A stretch of 50,913 nucleotides of DNA from Ligilactobacillus murinus DSM 20452 = NBRC 14221 (lineage in GTDB: Bacteria > Bacillota > Bacilli > Lactobacillales > Lactobacillaceae), in NCBI RefSeq assembly GCF_001591685.1, contig NZ_BCVJ01000007.1, positions 1 through 50,913 on the forward strand, read 5' to 3'. The notes under the pieces are model-generated. The model was given only the letters and a program-made list of their open reading frames with translations, was not told the origin of the DNA and ran no database searches. The position numbers were made by a program, and so were the translations under genes. This document shows, one piece after another, positions 28,417 through 39,251 of the stretch (position 1 is its first letter; every line of letters starts with the position of its first letter).

Positions 28417-29250
28417 GTGGGGATCAAAAAATTCAAACCAACCTCTAACGGTCGTCGTAATATGACTGGTTCAGATTTCGCTGAAATCACAAAAACAACC
28501 CCAGAAAAGTCCTTGCTTGCATCCAAGAGTAAGACAGCTGGTCGTAACTCTTACGGTCATATCACAGTTCGTCACCGTGGTGGTGGACACAAACGTCAAT
28601 ACCGTTTGATCGACTTCAAACGTATTAAAGACGATGTTCCTGCAACAGTTAAAGCAATCGAGTATGATCCAAACCGTTCTGCTAACATCGCATTAGTTGT
28701 TTATGCTGATGGTGTTAAATCATACATCCTTGCACCAAAAGGCCTTGAAGTTGGCCAAAAAATTCAATCCGGTAAAGATGCTGATATCAAAGTTGGTAAC
28801 GCATTGCCATTGGAAAACATTCCAGTTGGTACAGTTATCCACAACATCGAATTAAAACCAGGTAAGGGTGGCCAATTGGTTCGTTCTGCTGGTACATCAG
28901 CTCAATTACTTGGTAAAGAAGGCAAGTATGCGATCGTTCGTTTGACTTCTGGTGAAGTTCGTATGATCTTAGTTACATGCCGTGCTACGATCGGTGCTGT
29001 TGGTAACGAACAACACGAACTTATCAACATCGGTAAAGCTGGTCGTTCCCGCTGGTTGGGCAAGCGTCCACAAAGCCGTGGTTCTGTAATGAACCCTAAC
29101 GATCACCCACACGGTGGTGGTGAAGGTAAAGCTCCTGTTGGTCGTCCATCTCCAATGTCTCCATGGGGTAAGAAGACTACAGGTCTTAAGACTCGCTCTA
29201 AGAAAGCTAAGTCAAATAAATTTATCGTACGTAGTCGTAAAAAGAAATAA
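28417..29250 (+). CDS. rplB: 50S ribosomal protein L2 (uL2)
   Basis: A 277-residue protein needed for subunit joining and peptidyl transfer. The catalytic-region loop [15 protein letters not shown] contains the essential histidine. Start is GTG 28417 after GGAGGG, 31 bases after rplW. Confidence 0.97.
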   Translation: MGIKKFKPTSNGRRNMTGSDFAEITKTTPEKSLLASKSKTAGRNSYGHITVRHRGGGHKRQYRLIDFKRIKDDVPATVKAIEYDPNRSANIALVVYADGVKSYILAPKGLEVGQKIQSGKDADIKVGNALPLENIPVGTVIHNIELKPGKGGQLVRSAGTSAQLLGKEGKYAIVRLTSGEVRMILVTCRATIGAVGNEQHELINIGKAGRSRWLGKRPQSRGSVMNPNDHPHGGGEGKAPVGRPSPMSPWGKKTTGLKTRSKKAKSNKFIVRSRKKK

Positions 29251-29303
29251 TCTCCTAATCGCGTAAATTTTATGCGATTATTGTTCCGAAAGGAGGACAT
29301 ACT

Positions 29304-29585
29304 TTGAGTCGTAGTTTGAAAAAAGGACCTTTCGTCGACGAACACTTGATGAAAAAGGTCGAAGCACAAGCTGATCAAGAAAAGAAATCAGTGATCAAGA
29401 CATGGTCACGTCGTTCCACGATTTTCCCTAGCTTTATTGGTTACACAATCGCAGTATATGATGGTCGTAAGCATGTGCCGGTTTATATCCAAGAAGATAT
29501 GGTCGGTCATAAATTAGGTGAATTCGTGCCAACACGTACATTCCATGGTCATGCCGCAGACGATAAGAAGACAGGCAAGAAATAA
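29304..29585 (+). CDS. rpsS: 30S ribosomal protein S19 (uS19)
   Basis: A 93-residue head protein that touches the A-site tRNA and pairs with S13. It begins [15 protein letters not shown]. The start is TTG at 29304 behind AAAGGAGGAC. Length is typical. Confidence 0.96.
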   Translation: MSRSLKKGPFVDEHLMKKVEAQADQEKKSVIKTWSRRSTIFPSFIGYTIAVYDGRKHVPVYIQEDMVGHKLGEFVPTRTFHGHAADDKKTGKK

Positions 29586-29601
29586 TAAGGGAGGATAAAT
29601 C

Positions 29602-29949
29602 ATGGCTGAACAAGTAACATCAGCAAAAGCAACTGCCAAGACAGTTCGAATCCCTGCACGTAAAGCACGTCTTGTGATCGATCTTATCCGTGGTAAGAAC
29701 GTTGCTGAAGCATTCGGTATCTTGAAGTTCACACCAAGATCTGGTGCTTACTTAATCGAAAAAGTTTTGAAATCTGCTGTTGCAAACGCAGAAAACAACT
29801 TTGACTTAGATGTTGAAGATCTTTATGTAAGCGAAGCCTATGTTAACGAAGGACCAACTTTGAAGCGTTTCCGTCCTCGTGCAAAGGGTTCTGCTTCCCC
29901 AATCAACAAGCGTACAAGTCACATTACAGTTGTGGTATCTGTTAAATAA
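29602..29949 (+). CDS. rplV: 50S ribosomal protein L22 (uL22)
   Basis: A 115-residue protein; its beta-hairpin ([16 protein letters not shown]) narrows the exit tunnel. ATG start follows GGGAGG. N-terminal extension contains [18 protein letters not shown], as in lactobacilli. Confidence 0.96.
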   Translation: MAEQVTSAKATAKTVRIPARKARLVIDLIRGKNVAEAFGILKFTPRSGAYLIEKVLKSAVANAENNFDLDVEDLYVSEAYVNEGPTLKRFRPRAKGSASPINKRTSHITVVVSVK

Positions 29950-29962
29950 GGAGGGATAACGC

Positions 29963-30619
29963 GTGGGTCAAAAAGTAAATCCAACCGGGTTACGTGTCGG
30001 TATCATTCGTGACTGGGATGCAAAATGGTATGCTGAAAAAGATTTTGCTTCCAACTTACACGAAGACTTACACATCCGTGAATACATCGAAAAGAAATTA
30101 GCCGACGCTGCTGTCTCTACCGTAGAGATCGAACGTGCTGCAAAGCGTGTTAACATTTCTATCCATACTGCAAAACCAGGTATGGTCATCGGTAAAGGCG
30201 GTTCTGAAGTTGAAAAGCTTCGTAAAGAATTAAACAACTTGACAGGCAAGCGAGTACACATCAACATTGTGGAAATCAAGAAGCCTGACTTAGAAGCAAA
30301 ATTAGTTGGTGAAAGCATTGCGCAACAATTGGAAAACCGTGTTGCTTTCCGTCGTGCAATGAAACAAGCTATCCAACGTACAATGCGTGCTGGCGCAAAA
30401 GGTATCAAGGTTCAAGTTGCTGGTCGTTTGAACGGTGCTGATATGTCCCGTATCGAACAATTCTCAGAAGGTACTGTTCCTTTGCATACATTACGTGCTG
30501 ATATCGATTACGCATGGGTAGAAGCTACAACAACATACGGCCAATTGGGCGTTAAAGTTTGGATCTACCGTGGTGAAGTATTGCCAACAAAGAAAAATAA
30601 CGGTAAAGGAGGGAAATAG
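29963..30619 (+). CDS. rpsC: 30S ribosomal protein S3 (uS3)
   Basis: A 218-residue protein at the mRNA entry pore with helicase-like action. The KH domain with VIGKGG (GxxG loop) is in the middle, and a [10 protein letters not shown] motif is in the C-terminal domain. Start is GTG at 29963 after GGAGGG, 13 bases after rplV. Confidence 0.97.
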   Translation: MGQKVNPTGLRVGIIRDWDAKWYAEKDFASNLHEDLHIREYIEKKLADAAVSTVEIERAAKRVNISIHTAKPGMVIGKGGSEVEKLRKELNNLTGKRVHINIVEIKKPDLEAKLVGESIAQQLENRVAFRRAMKQAIQRTMRAGAKGIKVQVAGRLNGADMSRIEQFSEGTVPLHTLRADIDYAWVEATTTYGQLGVKVWIYRGEVLPTKKNNGKGGK

Positions 30620-30622
30620 TCT

Positions 30623-31054
30623 ATGTTAGTACCAAAACGTGTAAAGCACCGTCGTGAATTCCGCGGTAAAATGCGTGGTGAAGCAAAAGGCGGTAAGGAA
30701 GTAACATTCGGCGAATTCGGTTTACAAGCTACTGATTCACATTGGATCACAAACCGTCAAATCGAAGCTGCTCGTATTGCTATGACTCGTTACATGAAGC
30801 GTGGTGGGAAAGTTTGGATCAAGATTTTCCCTCACAAGTCTTACACAGCTAAGGCTATTGGTGTTCGTATGGGTTCCGGTAAAGGTGCTCCAGAAGGCTG
30901 GGTAGCTCCTGTAAAACGTGGCAAGGTCATGTTTGAAATTGGTGGTGTTTCTGAAGAAGTTGCTCGTGAAGCATTGCGTTTAGCTTCCCACAAACTCCCA
31001 GTCAAGACTAAGTTTGTAAAACGTGAGGTAGGTGGCGAATCAAATGAAGATTAA
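30623..31054 (+). CDS. rplP: 50S ribosomal protein L16 (uL16)
   Basis: A 143-residue late-assembly protein contacting A-site tRNA. It begins [19 protein letters not shown] and has the [11 protein letters not shown] loop. Start ATG is 3 bases after rpsC; the ribosome site (AAAGGAGGG) lies in the rpsC end. Its stop lies 8 codon-bases inside rpmC, an 11-base overlap. Confidence 0.97.
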   Translation: MLVPKRVKHRREFRGKMRGEAKGGKEVTFGEFGLQATDSHWITNRQIEAARIAMTRYMKRGGKVWIKIFPHKSYTAKAIGVRMGSGKGAPEGWVAPVKRGKVMFEIGGVSEEVAREALRLASHKLPVKTKFVKREVGGESNED

Positions 31055-31238
31055 TGAAATTAATGAATTAACCACTGCTGAAATGCTCGAAAAAGAAAAG
31101 CAATTCAAAGAAGAATTATTTAACTTACGCTTCCAATTAGCTACCGGTCAATTAGAAAACACCGCACGCTTGAAAGAAGTTCGTAAAACGATCGCACGCA
31201 TCAAGACTGCGTTGCGTCAACAAGAATTGAACAAATAA
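31044..31238 (+). CDS. rpmC: 50S ribosomal protein L29 (uL29)
   Basis: A 64-residue two-helix protein next to L23 at the tunnel exit, beginning [15 protein letters not shown] choose ATG 31044, which gives the family start; the in-frame start at 31032 adds MANQ. It overlaps rplP by 11 bases, and the GGTAGGTGG in the rplP end can serve as ribosome site. Confidence 0.95.
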   Translation: MKINEINELTTAEMLEKEKQFKEELFNLRFQLATGQLENTARLKEVRKTIARIKTALRQQELNK

Positions 31239-31264
31239 GAATACGAAAAGGAGGCTAATCGCGC

Positions 31265-31531
31265 ATGAGTGAAGGTCGTAACCAACGCAAAGTCTATCAA
31301 GGACGTGTCGTTTCTGACAAAATGGAAAAAACAATCACTGTTGTTGTTGAAACTTACGTGAACGATAAAGTTTACGGTAAACGTGTTAAGTATTCTAAGA
31401 AATACAAGGCACATGATGAAAACAATGAAGCTAAAGTTGGCGATATTGTTAAGATCATGGAAACACGTCCGTTGTCAGCTACAAAACGTTTCCGTTTATT
31501 AGAAATCGTTGAAAAAGCAGTTATTATCTAA
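31265..31531 (+). CDS. rpsQ: 30S ribosomal protein S17 (uS17)
   Basis: An 88-residue OB-fold protein of the 30S body. It begins [20 protein letters not shown], with [13 protein letters not shown] near the end. ATG start after AAAGGAGG. Confidence 0.96.
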   Translation: MSEGRNQRKVYQGRVVSDKMEKTITVVVETYVNDKVYGKRVKYSKKYKAHDENNEAKVGDIVKIMETRPLSATKRFRLLEIVEKAVII

Positions 31532-31595
31532 TTTCCGATAACTAACAAAGCATTCGTATTCTGATCTATCTAATAGCGAAAGGAGGTCACATACT

Positions 31596-31964
31596 GTGAT
31601 CCAACAAGAGAGTCGTTTGAAAGTCGCTGATAACTCCGGTGCCCGCGAAATCTTGGTTATCAAGATTTTGGGTGGTTCCCGTGTGAAGACTGCTAATATC
31701 GGTGACATTATTGTTGCTACTGTTAAACAAGCAACACCAGGTGGCGTTGTCAAAAAAGGCGATGTTGTCAAGGCTGTTGTTGTTCGTACAAAATCTGGTG
31801 CACACCGTGCTGACGGTTCATACATCAAGTTCGATGAAAATGCTGCTGTTATCATCGGTGATGACAAGTCACCTAAGGGTACACGTATTTTCGGACCTGT
31901 TGCACGTGAATTACGTGACGGAAACTTCATGAAGATCGTTTCCTTAGCACCTGAAGTATTATAA
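31596..31964 (+). CDS. rplN: 50S ribosomal protein L14 (uL14)
   Basis: A 122-residue protein of the intersubunit face. It begins [18 protein letters not shown] and includes [11 protein letters not shown] at the C-terminal part. Start is GTG 31596 behind AAAGGAGGTC, 64 bases after rpsQ. Confidence 0.96.
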   Translation: MIQQESRLKVADNSGAREILVIKILGGSRVKTANIGDIIVATVKQATPGGVVKKGDVVKAVVVRTKSGAHRADGSYIKFDENAAVIIGDDKSPKGTRIFGPVARELRDGNFMKIVSLAPEVL

Positions 31965-31999
31965 TATCCGTCTATTTGGCAAGGAGGTGCGCAGAGAAA

Positions 32000-32221
32000 A
32001 TGTTCATCAAGAGCAATGACAAAGTTAAAGTTATCGCTGGTAAGGACAAAGGTAAAGAAGGCGTTGTTATCAAGGCTTTCCCAGCAAATGATCGTGTGAT
32101 CGTAAAAGGTGTAAACATCGTTAAGAAGCATCAAAAACCTAACAACGCAAACCCAAACGGTGGGATCGTTGAAATGGAAGCACCAATTCATGTTTCTAAC
32201 GTTAAAAAAATCAGTGAATAG
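32000..32221 (+). CDS. rplX: 50S ribosomal protein L24 (uL24), short form
   Basis: A 73-residue assembly initiator with the KOW motif ([14 protein letters not shown]) at the start and the [15 protein letters not shown] loop. It ends soon after at NVKKISE, about 30 residues before the usual end of roughly 103; only the KOW core and one strand remain. Short forms are known in some lactobacilli, so I take it as real and not a frameshift. I start at ATG 32000 after AAGGAGG. Confidence 0.93.
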   Translation: MFIKSNDKVKVIAGKDKGKEGVVIKAFPANDRVIVKGVNIVKKHQKPNNANPNGGIVEMEAPIHVSNVKKISE

Positions 32222-32245
32222 TCGAGAAAGGAGGATATTTTCTTC

Positions 32246-32788
32246 ATGGTTAACCGTTTAAAAGAAAAATATACTAATGAAATCGTTCCATCCTTGATGG
32301 AAAAATTCAACTACTCATCAATCATGCAAGCACCTAAGGTTGATAAGATCGTTATCAACATGGGTGTTGGTGATGCTGTAAGCAATGCTAAAAATTTGGA
32401 TGAAGCTGTGGAAGAACTTACGCTTATTTCTGGTCAAAAACCAGTTATTACCCGCGCTAAGAAATCTATCGCTGGCTTCCGTTTACGTGAAGGTATGGCA
32501 ATCGGTGCCAAGGTTACCTTACGTGGACAACGTATGTACGAATTTTTGGACAAATTAGTTTCAGTTTCATTGCCTCGTGTGCGTGACTTCCATGGTGTAA
32601 GCAAGCGTGCATTTGATGGCCGCGGGAACTACACATTGGGCGTACGCGAACAATTGATCTTCCCTGAAATTGATTTTGATAATGTTAACAAGGTTCGTGG
32701 TATGGATATCGTTATCGTTACAACTGCTAACACAGACGAAGAATCCAAAGAACTTTTGACACAACTTGGAATGCCATTCGCTAAATAA
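32246..32788 (+). CDS. rplE: 50S ribosomal protein L5 (uL5)
   Basis: A 180-residue central-protuberance protein that binds 5S rRNA. It begins [18 protein letters not shown] and has the [18 protein letters not shown] region. ATG start after AAAGGAGG, 24 bases after rplX. Confidence 0.97.
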   Translation: MVNRLKEKYTNEIVPSLMEKFNYSSIMQAPKVDKIVINMGVGDAVSNAKNLDEAVEELTLISGQKPVITRAKKSIAGFRLREGMAIGAKVTLRGQRMYEFLDKLVSVSLPRVRDFHGVSKRAFDGRGNYTLGVREQLIFPEIDFDNVNKVRGMDIVIVTTANTDEESKELLTQLGMPFAK

Positions 32789-32800
32789 GGGGGTTTCACA

Positions 32801-32986
32801 TTGGCTAAAAAGTCACAAGTAGCAAAGAATAAGCGCCCAGCTAAGTTCTCAACACAAGAATACACACGTTGCGAACGTTGCGGTCGTCCTCATTCTGTAT
32901 ATCGTAAATTTAAGTTATGCCGTGTTTGCCTGCGAGAACTTGCTCATAAGGGTCAAATCCCTGGCATGAAAAAGGCTAGCTGGTAG
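32801..32986 (+). CDS. rpsN: 30S ribosomal protein S14, zinc type (uS14)
   Basis: A 61-residue zinc-ribbon form: Cys24-x2-Cys27 and Cys40-x2-Cys43. Many Firmicutes carry a zinc-free duplicate for zinc starvation elsewhere. Start is TTG at 32801 after AAGGGGG, 12 bases behind rplE. Confidence 0.96.
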   Translation: MAKKSQVAKNKRPAKFSTQEYTRCERCGRPHSVYRKFKLCRVCLRELAHKGQIPGMKKASW

Positions 32987-33017
32987 TCCATATTAACAAG
33001 GAAAAGGAGGCAATAAC

Positions 33018-33416
33018 ATGGCAATGACAGATCCTATTGCAGACTTCTTGACACGTATTCGTAATGCTAACATGGTCAAGCATGAATCTGTAGAAGTTCC
33101 TGCTTCAAAAATGAAGAAAAACATCGCTGAAATCCTTAAGAACGAAGGATTTGTTCGTGATGTAGAATACATTGAAGATGACAAGCAAGGTATCATCCGT
33201 GTATTCTTGAAATACGGTAAAAACAACGAACGCGTTATCTCTGGTATTCGTCGTATCTCAAAACCAGGTTTACGCTCATACGTTAAAGCTGACGAAGTGC
33301 CTAAGGTTCTTAACGGTTTAGGTATCGCTATCGTGTCAACATCTGAAGGTGTTATGACAGATAAAGATGCTCGCGCTAAGAAAATCGGTGGCGAAGTAGT
33401 CGCTTACGTTTGGTAA
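33018..33416 (+). CDS. rpsH: 30S ribosomal protein S8 (uS8)
   Basis: A 132-residue central-domain organiser beginning [18 protein letters not shown], with the C-terminal [19 protein letters not shown]. It represses the spc operon in E. coli; no such site is tested here. ATG start after AAAGGAGG. Confidence 0.97.
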   Translation: MAMTDPIADFLTRIRNANMVKHESVEVPASKMKKNIAEILKNEGFVRDVEYIEDDKQGIIRVFLKYGKNNERVISGIRRISKPGLRSYVKADEVPKVLNGLGIAIVSTSEGVMTDKDARAKKIGGEVVAYVW

Positions 33417-33447
33417 TATATAAAGTTCAAAAGGAGGTGTCCATCTC

Positions 33448-33984
33448 GTGAGTCGTATTGGTTATAAGGCAGTTGAATTGCCTGAAGGCGTTGAAGTAAA
33501 ACAAGACGGAAACGTTGTGACTGTAAAAGGTCCTAAAGGTGAATTAACTCGTGAATTCTCTGATCTTATCAAGATCAACATCGATGGTAACGTTGCAACA
33601 TTTGAACGTTCAAGCGATGACAAAAAAGCTAAAGCAATGCATGGTACAACCCGTGCTAACTTCCATAACATGGTCGTTGGTGTAACAGAAGGTTACAAGA
33701 AAGAACTTGAACTTCGTGGTGTTGGTTACCGTGCTCAAATGCAAGGTAAGAAGCTCGTGTTAAACGTGGGCTACTCTCACCCTGTTGAATTTGAAGAAGA
33801 AGATGGAATCAAATTTGAAACTCCATCAGCTACATCAATTATCGTTTCTGGTATCAACAAAGAAGATGTTGGCGATTGCGCAGCTCGCATTCGTGCAACT
33901 CGTGCACCAGAACCTTACAAGGGCAAAGGTATTCGTTACGTTGGCGAATATGTACGTCGTAAGGAAGGTAAGACTGGTAAATAA
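33448..33984 (+). CDS. rplF: 50S ribosomal protein L6 (uL6)
   Basis: A 178-residue two-domain protein near the factor-binding site. It begins [17 protein letters not shown] and has the [20 protein letters not shown] repeat of the second domain. Start is GTG at 33448 after AAAGGAGGTG. Confidence 0.97.
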   Translation: MSRIGYKAVELPEGVEVKQDGNVVTVKGPKGELTREFSDLIKINIDGNVATFERSSDDKKAKAMHGTTRANFHNMVVGVTEGYKKELELRGVGYRAQMQGKKLVLNVGYSHPVEFEEEDGIKFETPSATSIIVSGINKEDVGDCAARIRATRAPEPYKGKGIRYVGEYVRRKEGKTGK

Positions 33985-34030
33985 TCTTGCAGCATGATCT
34001 GCTGTTAAATAAAACTAAGAGGTGAAAAAA

Positions 34031-34387
34031 GTGATTTCAAAACCAGATAAGAATAAGACGCGTCAAAAGCGCCATACACGTGTTCGTGGTAAGATCTCTG
34101 GTACTGCTGAGTGCCCACGCTTAAATGTTTATCGTTCAAACAAAAACATCTACGCTCAAGTTATTGATGACGTAGCGGGTGTGACGCTGGTCAGTGCCTC
34201 TACTTTAGACAGTGAAGTTAGCGCTGGTACAAAGACAGCTCAAGCAAGTGCTGTTGGTGAATTAGTTGCTAAACGTGCTGCAGACAAGGGTATCAAAGAA
34301 GTTGTATTTGACCGTGGCGGATACCTTTATCATGGTCGTGTGCAAGCTTTGGCTGAAGCTGCTCGCGAAAACGGCTTAGACTTTTAG
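34031..34387 (+). CDS. rplR: 50S ribosomal protein L18 (uL18)
   Basis: A 118-residue 5S rRNA-binding protein. I choose GTG 34031 ([15 protein letters not shown]), because the GTG at 34022 lies within the ribosome site AAGAGGTG. The N-terminal basic region and C-terminal [20 protein letters not shown] are diagnostic. Confidence 0.96.
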   Translation: MISKPDKNKTRQKRHTRVRGKISGTAECPRLNVYRSNKNIYAQVIDDVAGVTLVSASTLDSEVSAGTKTAQASAVGELVAKRAADKGIKEVVFDRGGYLYHGRVQALAEAARENGLDF

Positions 34388-34408
34388 GAAAAGGAGGAAA
34401 TAACGTTT

Positions 34409-34909
34409 ATGACTTTTATTGATCCAGCTCAATTAGATTTAGAAGATCGCGTTGTTGCGATCAACCGCATCACTAAAGTTGTTAAGGGTGGACGTCGTCT
34501 TCGCTTTGCTGCCTTAGTGATCGTCGGTGACCATAATGGCCACGTGGGCTTCGGTACAGGTAAAGCTCAAGAAGTTCCAGAAGCTATCCGTAAGGCTGTT
34601 GATGCTGCTCGTAAGAACTTAGTTAAAGTTCCAATGGTCGGAACAACACTTCCTCACGAAGTTCTCGGTCAATACAGCGGTAGTCGTATTTTACTTAAGC
34701 CAGCTGAAGCTGGTTCTGGGGTTGCTGCTGGCGGTGCTGTTCGTGCCGTTATGGAACTCGCCGGAGTTGCTGATGTTACAAGTAAATCATTAGGCTCCAA
34801 CACACCAATCAACGTTGTTCGTGCAACAATGGATGGTTTAGCTAACATGAAGAGTGCTGAAGAAGTTGCTGCTTTACGTGGCGTTTCTGTTCAACACTTA
34901 GCAGAGTAA
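34409..34909 (+). CDS. rpsE: 30S ribosomal protein S5 (uS5)
   Basis: A 166-residue protein of the decoding fidelity region and mRNA entry helicase. N-terminal dsRBD-like part has [14 protein letters not shown]; the spectinomycin loop region is [14 protein letters not shown]. The C-terminal part has the S5 fold. ATG start after AAAGGAGG. Confidence 0.97.
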   Translation: MTFIDPAQLDLEDRVVAINRITKVVKGGRRLRFAALVIVGDHNGHVGFGTGKAQEVPEAIRKAVDAARKNLVKVPMVGTTLPHEVLGQYSGSRILLKPAEAGSGVAAGGAVRAVMELAGVADVTSKSLGSNTPINVVRATMDGLANMKSAEEVAALRGVSVQHLAE

Positions 34910-34925
34910 TAAGGAGGACAAATTC

Positions 34926-35108
34926 ATGGCTAACTTAAAAGTTACTTTAGTTCGTTCTGTCATCGGACGTCCTCAAAATCAACGCGAAATCGTTAAGGGC
35001 TTAGGCCTTGGACGTGTAAACAGCTCTGTTGTCGTTCCTGACAACGCTGCAATGCGCGGTGCTATTCGCAAGATCAATCATTTAGTGGACGTTGAATTGG
35101 CTAAATAA
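34926..35108 (+). CDS. rpmD: 50S ribosomal protein L30 (uL30)
   Basis: A 60-residue protein beginning [16 protein letters not shown], with [14 protein letters not shown] start after AAGGAGG, 16 bases behind rpsE. Confidence 0.95.
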   Translation: MANLKVTLVRSVIGRPQNQREIVKGLGLGRVNSSVVVPDNAAMRGAIRKINHLVDVELAK

Positions 35109-35143
35109 TTATTATTTAGATAAATAAGGAGGTGCCAACCCTA

Positions 35144-35578
35144 ATGAAATTACATGAATTAAAGCCAGCTGAAGGCTCACGCCAAGTACGTAACCGCGTA
35201 GGTCGTGGTACTTCATCCGGTAACGGTAAAACTGCAGGTCGTGGCCAAAAAGGTCAAAAGGCTCGTAGCAAAGTACGTTTGGGCTTTGAAGGTGGACAAA
35301 TGCCATTGTTCCGTCGTATGCCAAAACGTGGTTTCAATAACATCAACCGTAAGGAATATGCTATTGTAAACTTAGAAACTTTAAACAAATTCGAAGACGG
35401 TGCAGAAGTAACACCAGCATTGATGGTGGAAGCTGGTATCGTTAAGAATGAAAAAGATGGTGTTAAAGTTTTAGGTAATGGTGAATTGAACAAGAAATTA
35501 ACTGTTAAAGCTAATAAGTTCTCTGCCAGCGCTAAAGCAGCCATCGAAGCAGCAGGCGGTCAAGCAGAGGTGATGTAA
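35144..35578 (+). CDS. rplO: 50S ribosomal protein L15 (uL15)
   Basis: A 144-residue late-assembly protein with a long basic, glycine-rich N-terminal arm ([24 protein letters not shown]). I choose ATG 35144 ([12 protein letters not shown]), after AAGGAGGTG; the alternative at 35132 sits in the ribosome site. It ends 3 bases before secY. Confidence 0.96.
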   Translation: MKLHELKPAEGSRQVRNRVGRGTSSGNGKTAGRGQKGQKARSKVRLGFEGGQMPLFRRMPKRGFNNINRKEYAIVNLETLNKFEDGAEVTPALMVEAGIVKNEKDGVKVLGNGELNKKLTVKANKFSASAKAAIEAAGGQAEVM

Positions 35579-35581
35579 TAC

Positions 35582-36874
35582 ATGCTTAAGACACTAAAGT
35601 ACGCCTTTGCTGTAAAAGAGATTCGCAATAAAATCTTATTTACCTTAGGTGTCTTGGTTGTATTTCGCTTAGGCACGTATATCACTGTCCCTGGGATCAA
35701 CGCTAAAGCATTGAATAGTGTTGCGTCTTCAGGGTTAATTAGTATCTTGAACACTTTTAGCGGTGGCGGTTTGACTAACTATTCCATTTTAGCAATGGGT
35801 GTTTCTCCATATATTACCGCTCAGATCGTTGTTCAGTTATTACAAATGGACATTGTTCCACGATTTGTTGAATGGAGTAAACAAGGTGAAGTCGGACGGC
35901 GCAAGTTAAATCAGTGGACTAGATATCTGACCATTGTGCTCGCGTTTATACAATCAATCGGGATTACAGCTGGGTTCAACTATATGAGTAGTTTGAACTT
36001 GGTGAAAGATCCAAGTCCGCAAACATACATCAGTATCGGGTTGATCTTGACTGGTGGTACGATGTTTACGACTTGGTTAGGTGATATGATCACTGATCGT
36101 GGCATCGGCAATGGGATCTCAATGATCATTATGGCGGGGATCATCGCCCGTGTTCCAGATGGTATTCGTCAAGTATTTGTTGAAGAATTCCAAGGTGCCT
36201 CAGACTTGTGGCAACCGATCTTATATATTGTCATCTTATTATTAGCTATCTTGGCGATCGTTACCTTCGTGACCTATGTCCAACAAGCTAACTATAAGAT
36301 TCCGATCCAATATACAAGACGCCTCGCTGGTGCTTCAGAGAGTTCATATTTACCATTGAAAGTGAACGTAGCTGGGGTTATTCCAGTTATCTTTGCTAGC
36401 TCATTTATCGCAACTCCGCAAACGATCTTGATGTTATTTACACAAAATCACTCGGAAGATAATTGGTACATCATTATGAGCAACTTGTTCAATATGCAAA
36501 CTGTACCAGGTATGATCTTGTATACAGTCCTTATTGTTGTCTTCACGTTCTTTTATGCCTTTGTGCAAGTTAACCCTGAAAAATTGGCTGAGAACTTGCA
36601 AAAACAAGGAAGCTATATTCCTTCTGTTTGGCCAGGGCGGGAAACACAAAAGTATGTTTCAAGCTTATTGATGCGTTTGAGCTCAGTAGGTTCACTTTTC
36701 CTAGGGCTCGTTTCATTGATCCCATTAGTGGCTTCGGCTGTTTGGGGCTTGAATGAATCGATCGGTCTAGGTGGTACTAGTCTTTTGATCGTTGTAGGGG
36801 TAACTCTTGAAACAATGCGTCAATTGAATGGTATGATGATGAAACGTGAATATATCGGATTTATCAGAGAATAA
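35582..36874 (+). CDS. secY: Protein translocase subunit SecY
   Basis: The 430-residue channel of the Sec pathway, with ten membrane helices. Family elements: FRLGTYITVPGI in helix 1, the ILAMGVSPYITAQIV plug/TM2 region, and the cytosolic loop QWTRYLTI/ RRKLNQW. The start is ATG 35582 with GAGGTG in the rplO end. It closes the spc part; a strong terminator follows. Confidence 0.97.
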   Translation: MLKTLKYAFAVKEIRNKILFTLGVLVVFRLGTYITVPGINAKALNSVASSGLISILNTFSGGGLTNYSILAMGVSPYITAQIVVQLLQMDIVPRFVEWSKQGEVGRRKLNQWTRYLTIVLAFIQSIGITAGFNYMSSLNLVKDPSPQTYISIGLILTGGTMFTTWLGDMITDRGIGNGISMIIMAGIIARVPDGIRQVFVEEFQGASDLWQPILYIVILLLAILAIVTFVTYVQQANYKIPIQYTRRLAGASESSYLPLKVNVAGVIPVIFASSFIATPQTILMLFTQNHSEDNWYIIMSNLFNMQTVPGMILYTVLIVVFTFFYAFVQVNPEKLAENLQKQGSYIPSVWPGRETQKYVSSLLMRLSSVGSLFLGLVSLIPLVASAVWGLNESIGLGGTSLLIVVGVTLETMRQLNGMMMKREYIGFIRE

Positions 36875-36887
36875 TGAACTGACATTG

Positions 36888-36927
36888 ACAACAAGCAAAG
36901 TTGCTCAACTTTGCTTGTTGTTTTTTA
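36888..36927 (+). terminator. Terminator after secY
   Basis: A near-perfect stem of about 15 bp (ACAACAAGCAAAGTT and complement) with a 4-base loop and a T-run. It separates rpsJ-secY from adk, which has its own promoter. Confidence 0.92.
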
Positions 36928-36983
36928 TATAGAGCATGGATGCATTTTAGCACAGGTAAGTCCTTATTTTTACGGCTATTTAG

Positions 36984-36992
36984 TGGTATAAT
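36984..36992 (+). promoter_or_regulatory. Extended -10 promoter of adk
   Basis: TGGTATAAT (TG-N plus consensus -10) lies 120 bases before adk; the -35 region is poor, as is usual for extended -10 promoters. The transcript would begin near 37000 and carry a leader with an AGGTATG/CATACCT hairpin. Confidence 0.6.
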
Positions 36993-37090
36993 CAATATGG
37001 ACGTTTAAACCGAGCTAGGTATGACATACCTTGGTGATCACGATGTATTTGTGGTTATATAAAACGGGAAAGTTCAAAACGTAATCTTGA

Positions 37091-37771
<681 letters not shown>

Positions 37772-37820
37772 AATCAAATAAAAAAGATACACCTGGATTG
37801 TCATTTTTTTAAAATAGTGC

Positions 37821-37849
37821 TTGCATCCAGCTTGACACTATGATATGAT
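37821..37849 (+). promoter_or_regulatory. Promoter of infA-rpmJ-rpsM-rpsK-rpoA-rplQ
   Basis: TTGCAT at 37821 and TATGAT at 37844 are 17 bases apart, with TG before the -10 (TGATATGAT). A 130-base leader follows with a GTTTGC/GCAAAC hairpin (37879-37898) that competes with a CTCA/TGAG pairing. Confidence 0.6.
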
Positions 37850-37988
37850 AATTTAGGTTTATCTTTTCAATAGGCTCAGTTTGCCATTTTGAGCAAACGG
37901 AACTTGCGGAAAAAGGTGGGACTCCATAAAAAGCTTCTCACATTTTTACGTGTAAAGTTTTAAAACCAATTTAAGGAGGTACTTTTGC

Positions 37989-38207
37989 GTGGCGAAAGAT
38001 GATGTGATTGAAATTGAGGGTACGATCAAAGAAACGTTGCCAAATGCGATGTTCAAAGTTGAACTTGAAAATGGACATGAGATTTTAGCTCACGTTTCCG
38101 GTAAGATCCGCATGCATTATATTCGTATTTTACCAGGAGACAAGGTTACTGTTGAAATGTCCCCTTATGATTTGACTAAGGGTCGCATTACCTATCGCTT
38201 TAAATAG
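37989..38207 (+). CDS. infA: Translation initiation factor IF-1
   Basis: A 72-residue OB-fold factor that binds the 30S A site. It begins [19 protein letters not shown] and has [17 protein letters not shown]. Start is GTG at 37989 after AAGGAGGT. First gene of the alpha cluster. Confidence 0.97.
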   Translation: MAKDDVIEIEGTIKETLPNAMFKVELENGHEILAHVSGKIRMHYIRILPGDKVTVEMSPYDLTKGRITYRFK

Positions 38208-38241
38208 ATTGTACTTCAAAAATATTTAGGAGGTATAATTC

Positions 38242-38355
38242 ATGAAAGTAAGACCATCAGTTAAACCAATGTGCGAACATTGCAAAGTTATCAAACGCAA
38301 AGGTCGCGTTATGGTTATTTGCGATAATCCAAAGCACAAACAACGTCAAGGATAA
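38242..38355 (+). CDS. rpmJ: 50S ribosomal protein L36 (bL36)
   Basis: A 37-residue zinc protein, [10 protein letters not shown] followed by Cys11-x2-Cys14, Cys27 and His32. ATG start at 38242 after AGGAGGT. It is usual between infA and rpsM. Confidence 0.95.
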   Translation: MKVRPSVKPMCEHCKVIKRKGRVMVICDNPKHKQRQG

Positions 38356-38380
38356 TAATTAATCAGGAGGTGTAATTGTA

Positions 38381-38746
38381 ATGGCTCGTATTGCAGGTGT
38401 CGATTTACCACGCGACAAGCGTATCGTTATCGGCTTAACTTATATTTACGGAATCGGTAATACAACAGCTAAGAAGATCTTAGCTGAAGCAGGTGTTTCA
38501 GAAGACGTTCGCGTTCGCGATTTAACAGCAGATCAAGAAGACAAGATCCGTGCTGTTGTTGATAACTACAAGGTAGAAGGTGACCTTCGCCGTGAAGTTT
38601 CTTTAAACATCAAGCGTCTTTCCGAAATCGGCTCTTACCGTGGTCTACGTCATCGTCGTCATTTACCAGTTCGTGGTCAAAACACGAAGAACAATGCGCG
38701 TACACGTAAAGGCCCAGCAGTTTCAATTGCAGGTAAGAAGAAATAA
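38381..38746 (+). CDS. rpsM: 30S ribosomal protein S13 (uS13)
   Basis: A 121-residue head protein that contacts the P-site tRNA and L5. It begins [14 protein letters not shown] and has a C-terminal [14 protein letters not shown] tail. ATG start after AGGAGGTG. Confidence 0.97.
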   Translation: MARIAGVDLPRDKRIVIGLTYIYGIGNTTAKKILAEAGVSEDVRVRDLTADQEDKIRAVVDNYKVEGDLRREVSLNIKRLSEIGSYRGLRHRRHLPVRGQNTKNNARTRKGPAVSIAGKKK

Positions 38747-38779
38747 TTTAAATAATCTAAAAAGGAGGTTAGCTATTTC

Positions 38780-39166
38780 ATGGCAGTTAAAAAGTCTCGT
38801 AAGCGCCGTGTAAAGAAGAATATCGAAAGCGGTGTTGCACATATTCATTCAACATTCAATAACACACTTGTTATGATCACAGACGTTCATGGTAACGCCG
38901 TAGCATGGTCATCAGCAGGTTCTTTAGGCTTCAAGGGTTCCCGTAAGTCTACTCCATTTGCTGCCCAAATGGCCGCTGAAGCAGCAGCTAAGGGTGCAAT
39001 GGATCATGGCATGAAGACTGTTGAAGTTGCAGTTAAAGGTCCTGGTTCTGGTCGTGAAGCTGCTATTCGTGCGCTTCAAACAACAGGTCTTGAAGTTACA
39101 TCTATCAAGGATGTTACACCAGTTCCTCATAACGGATGCCGTCCTCCAAAACGCCGTCGTGTTTAA
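38780..39166 (+). CDS. rpsK: 30S ribosomal protein S11 (uS11)
   Basis: A 128-residue platform protein with [11 protein letters not shown] and the [12 protein letters not shown] end. ATG start after AAAGGAGG. Sits 33 bases behind rpsM. Confidence 0.97.
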   Translation: MAVKKSRKRRVKKNIESGVAHIHSTFNNTLVMITDVHGNAVAWSSAGSLGFKGSRKSTPFAAQMAAEAAAKGAMDHGMKTVEVAVKGPGSGREAAIRALQTTGLEVTSIKDVTPVPHNGCRPPKRRRV

Positions 39167-39251
39167 TGTGGATCAGTATTCATTTTGAGGATAGACTCAT
39201 AATGTTTTCAACCAGATTACACGTAACGTTTTGAAAGGGGTAAAGATAAGA

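Noticed and set aside
31499-32191. Long minus-strand ORF (230 codons) across rplN and rplX
   Set aside because: Lies opposite certain ribosomal genes; shadow of their codon pattern.
32000-32221. Possible frameshift shortening rplX
   Set aside because: The KOW core is intact, the stop is followed at once by the rplE ribosome site, and no lost C-terminal residues appear in other frames; a naturally short form is more likely.
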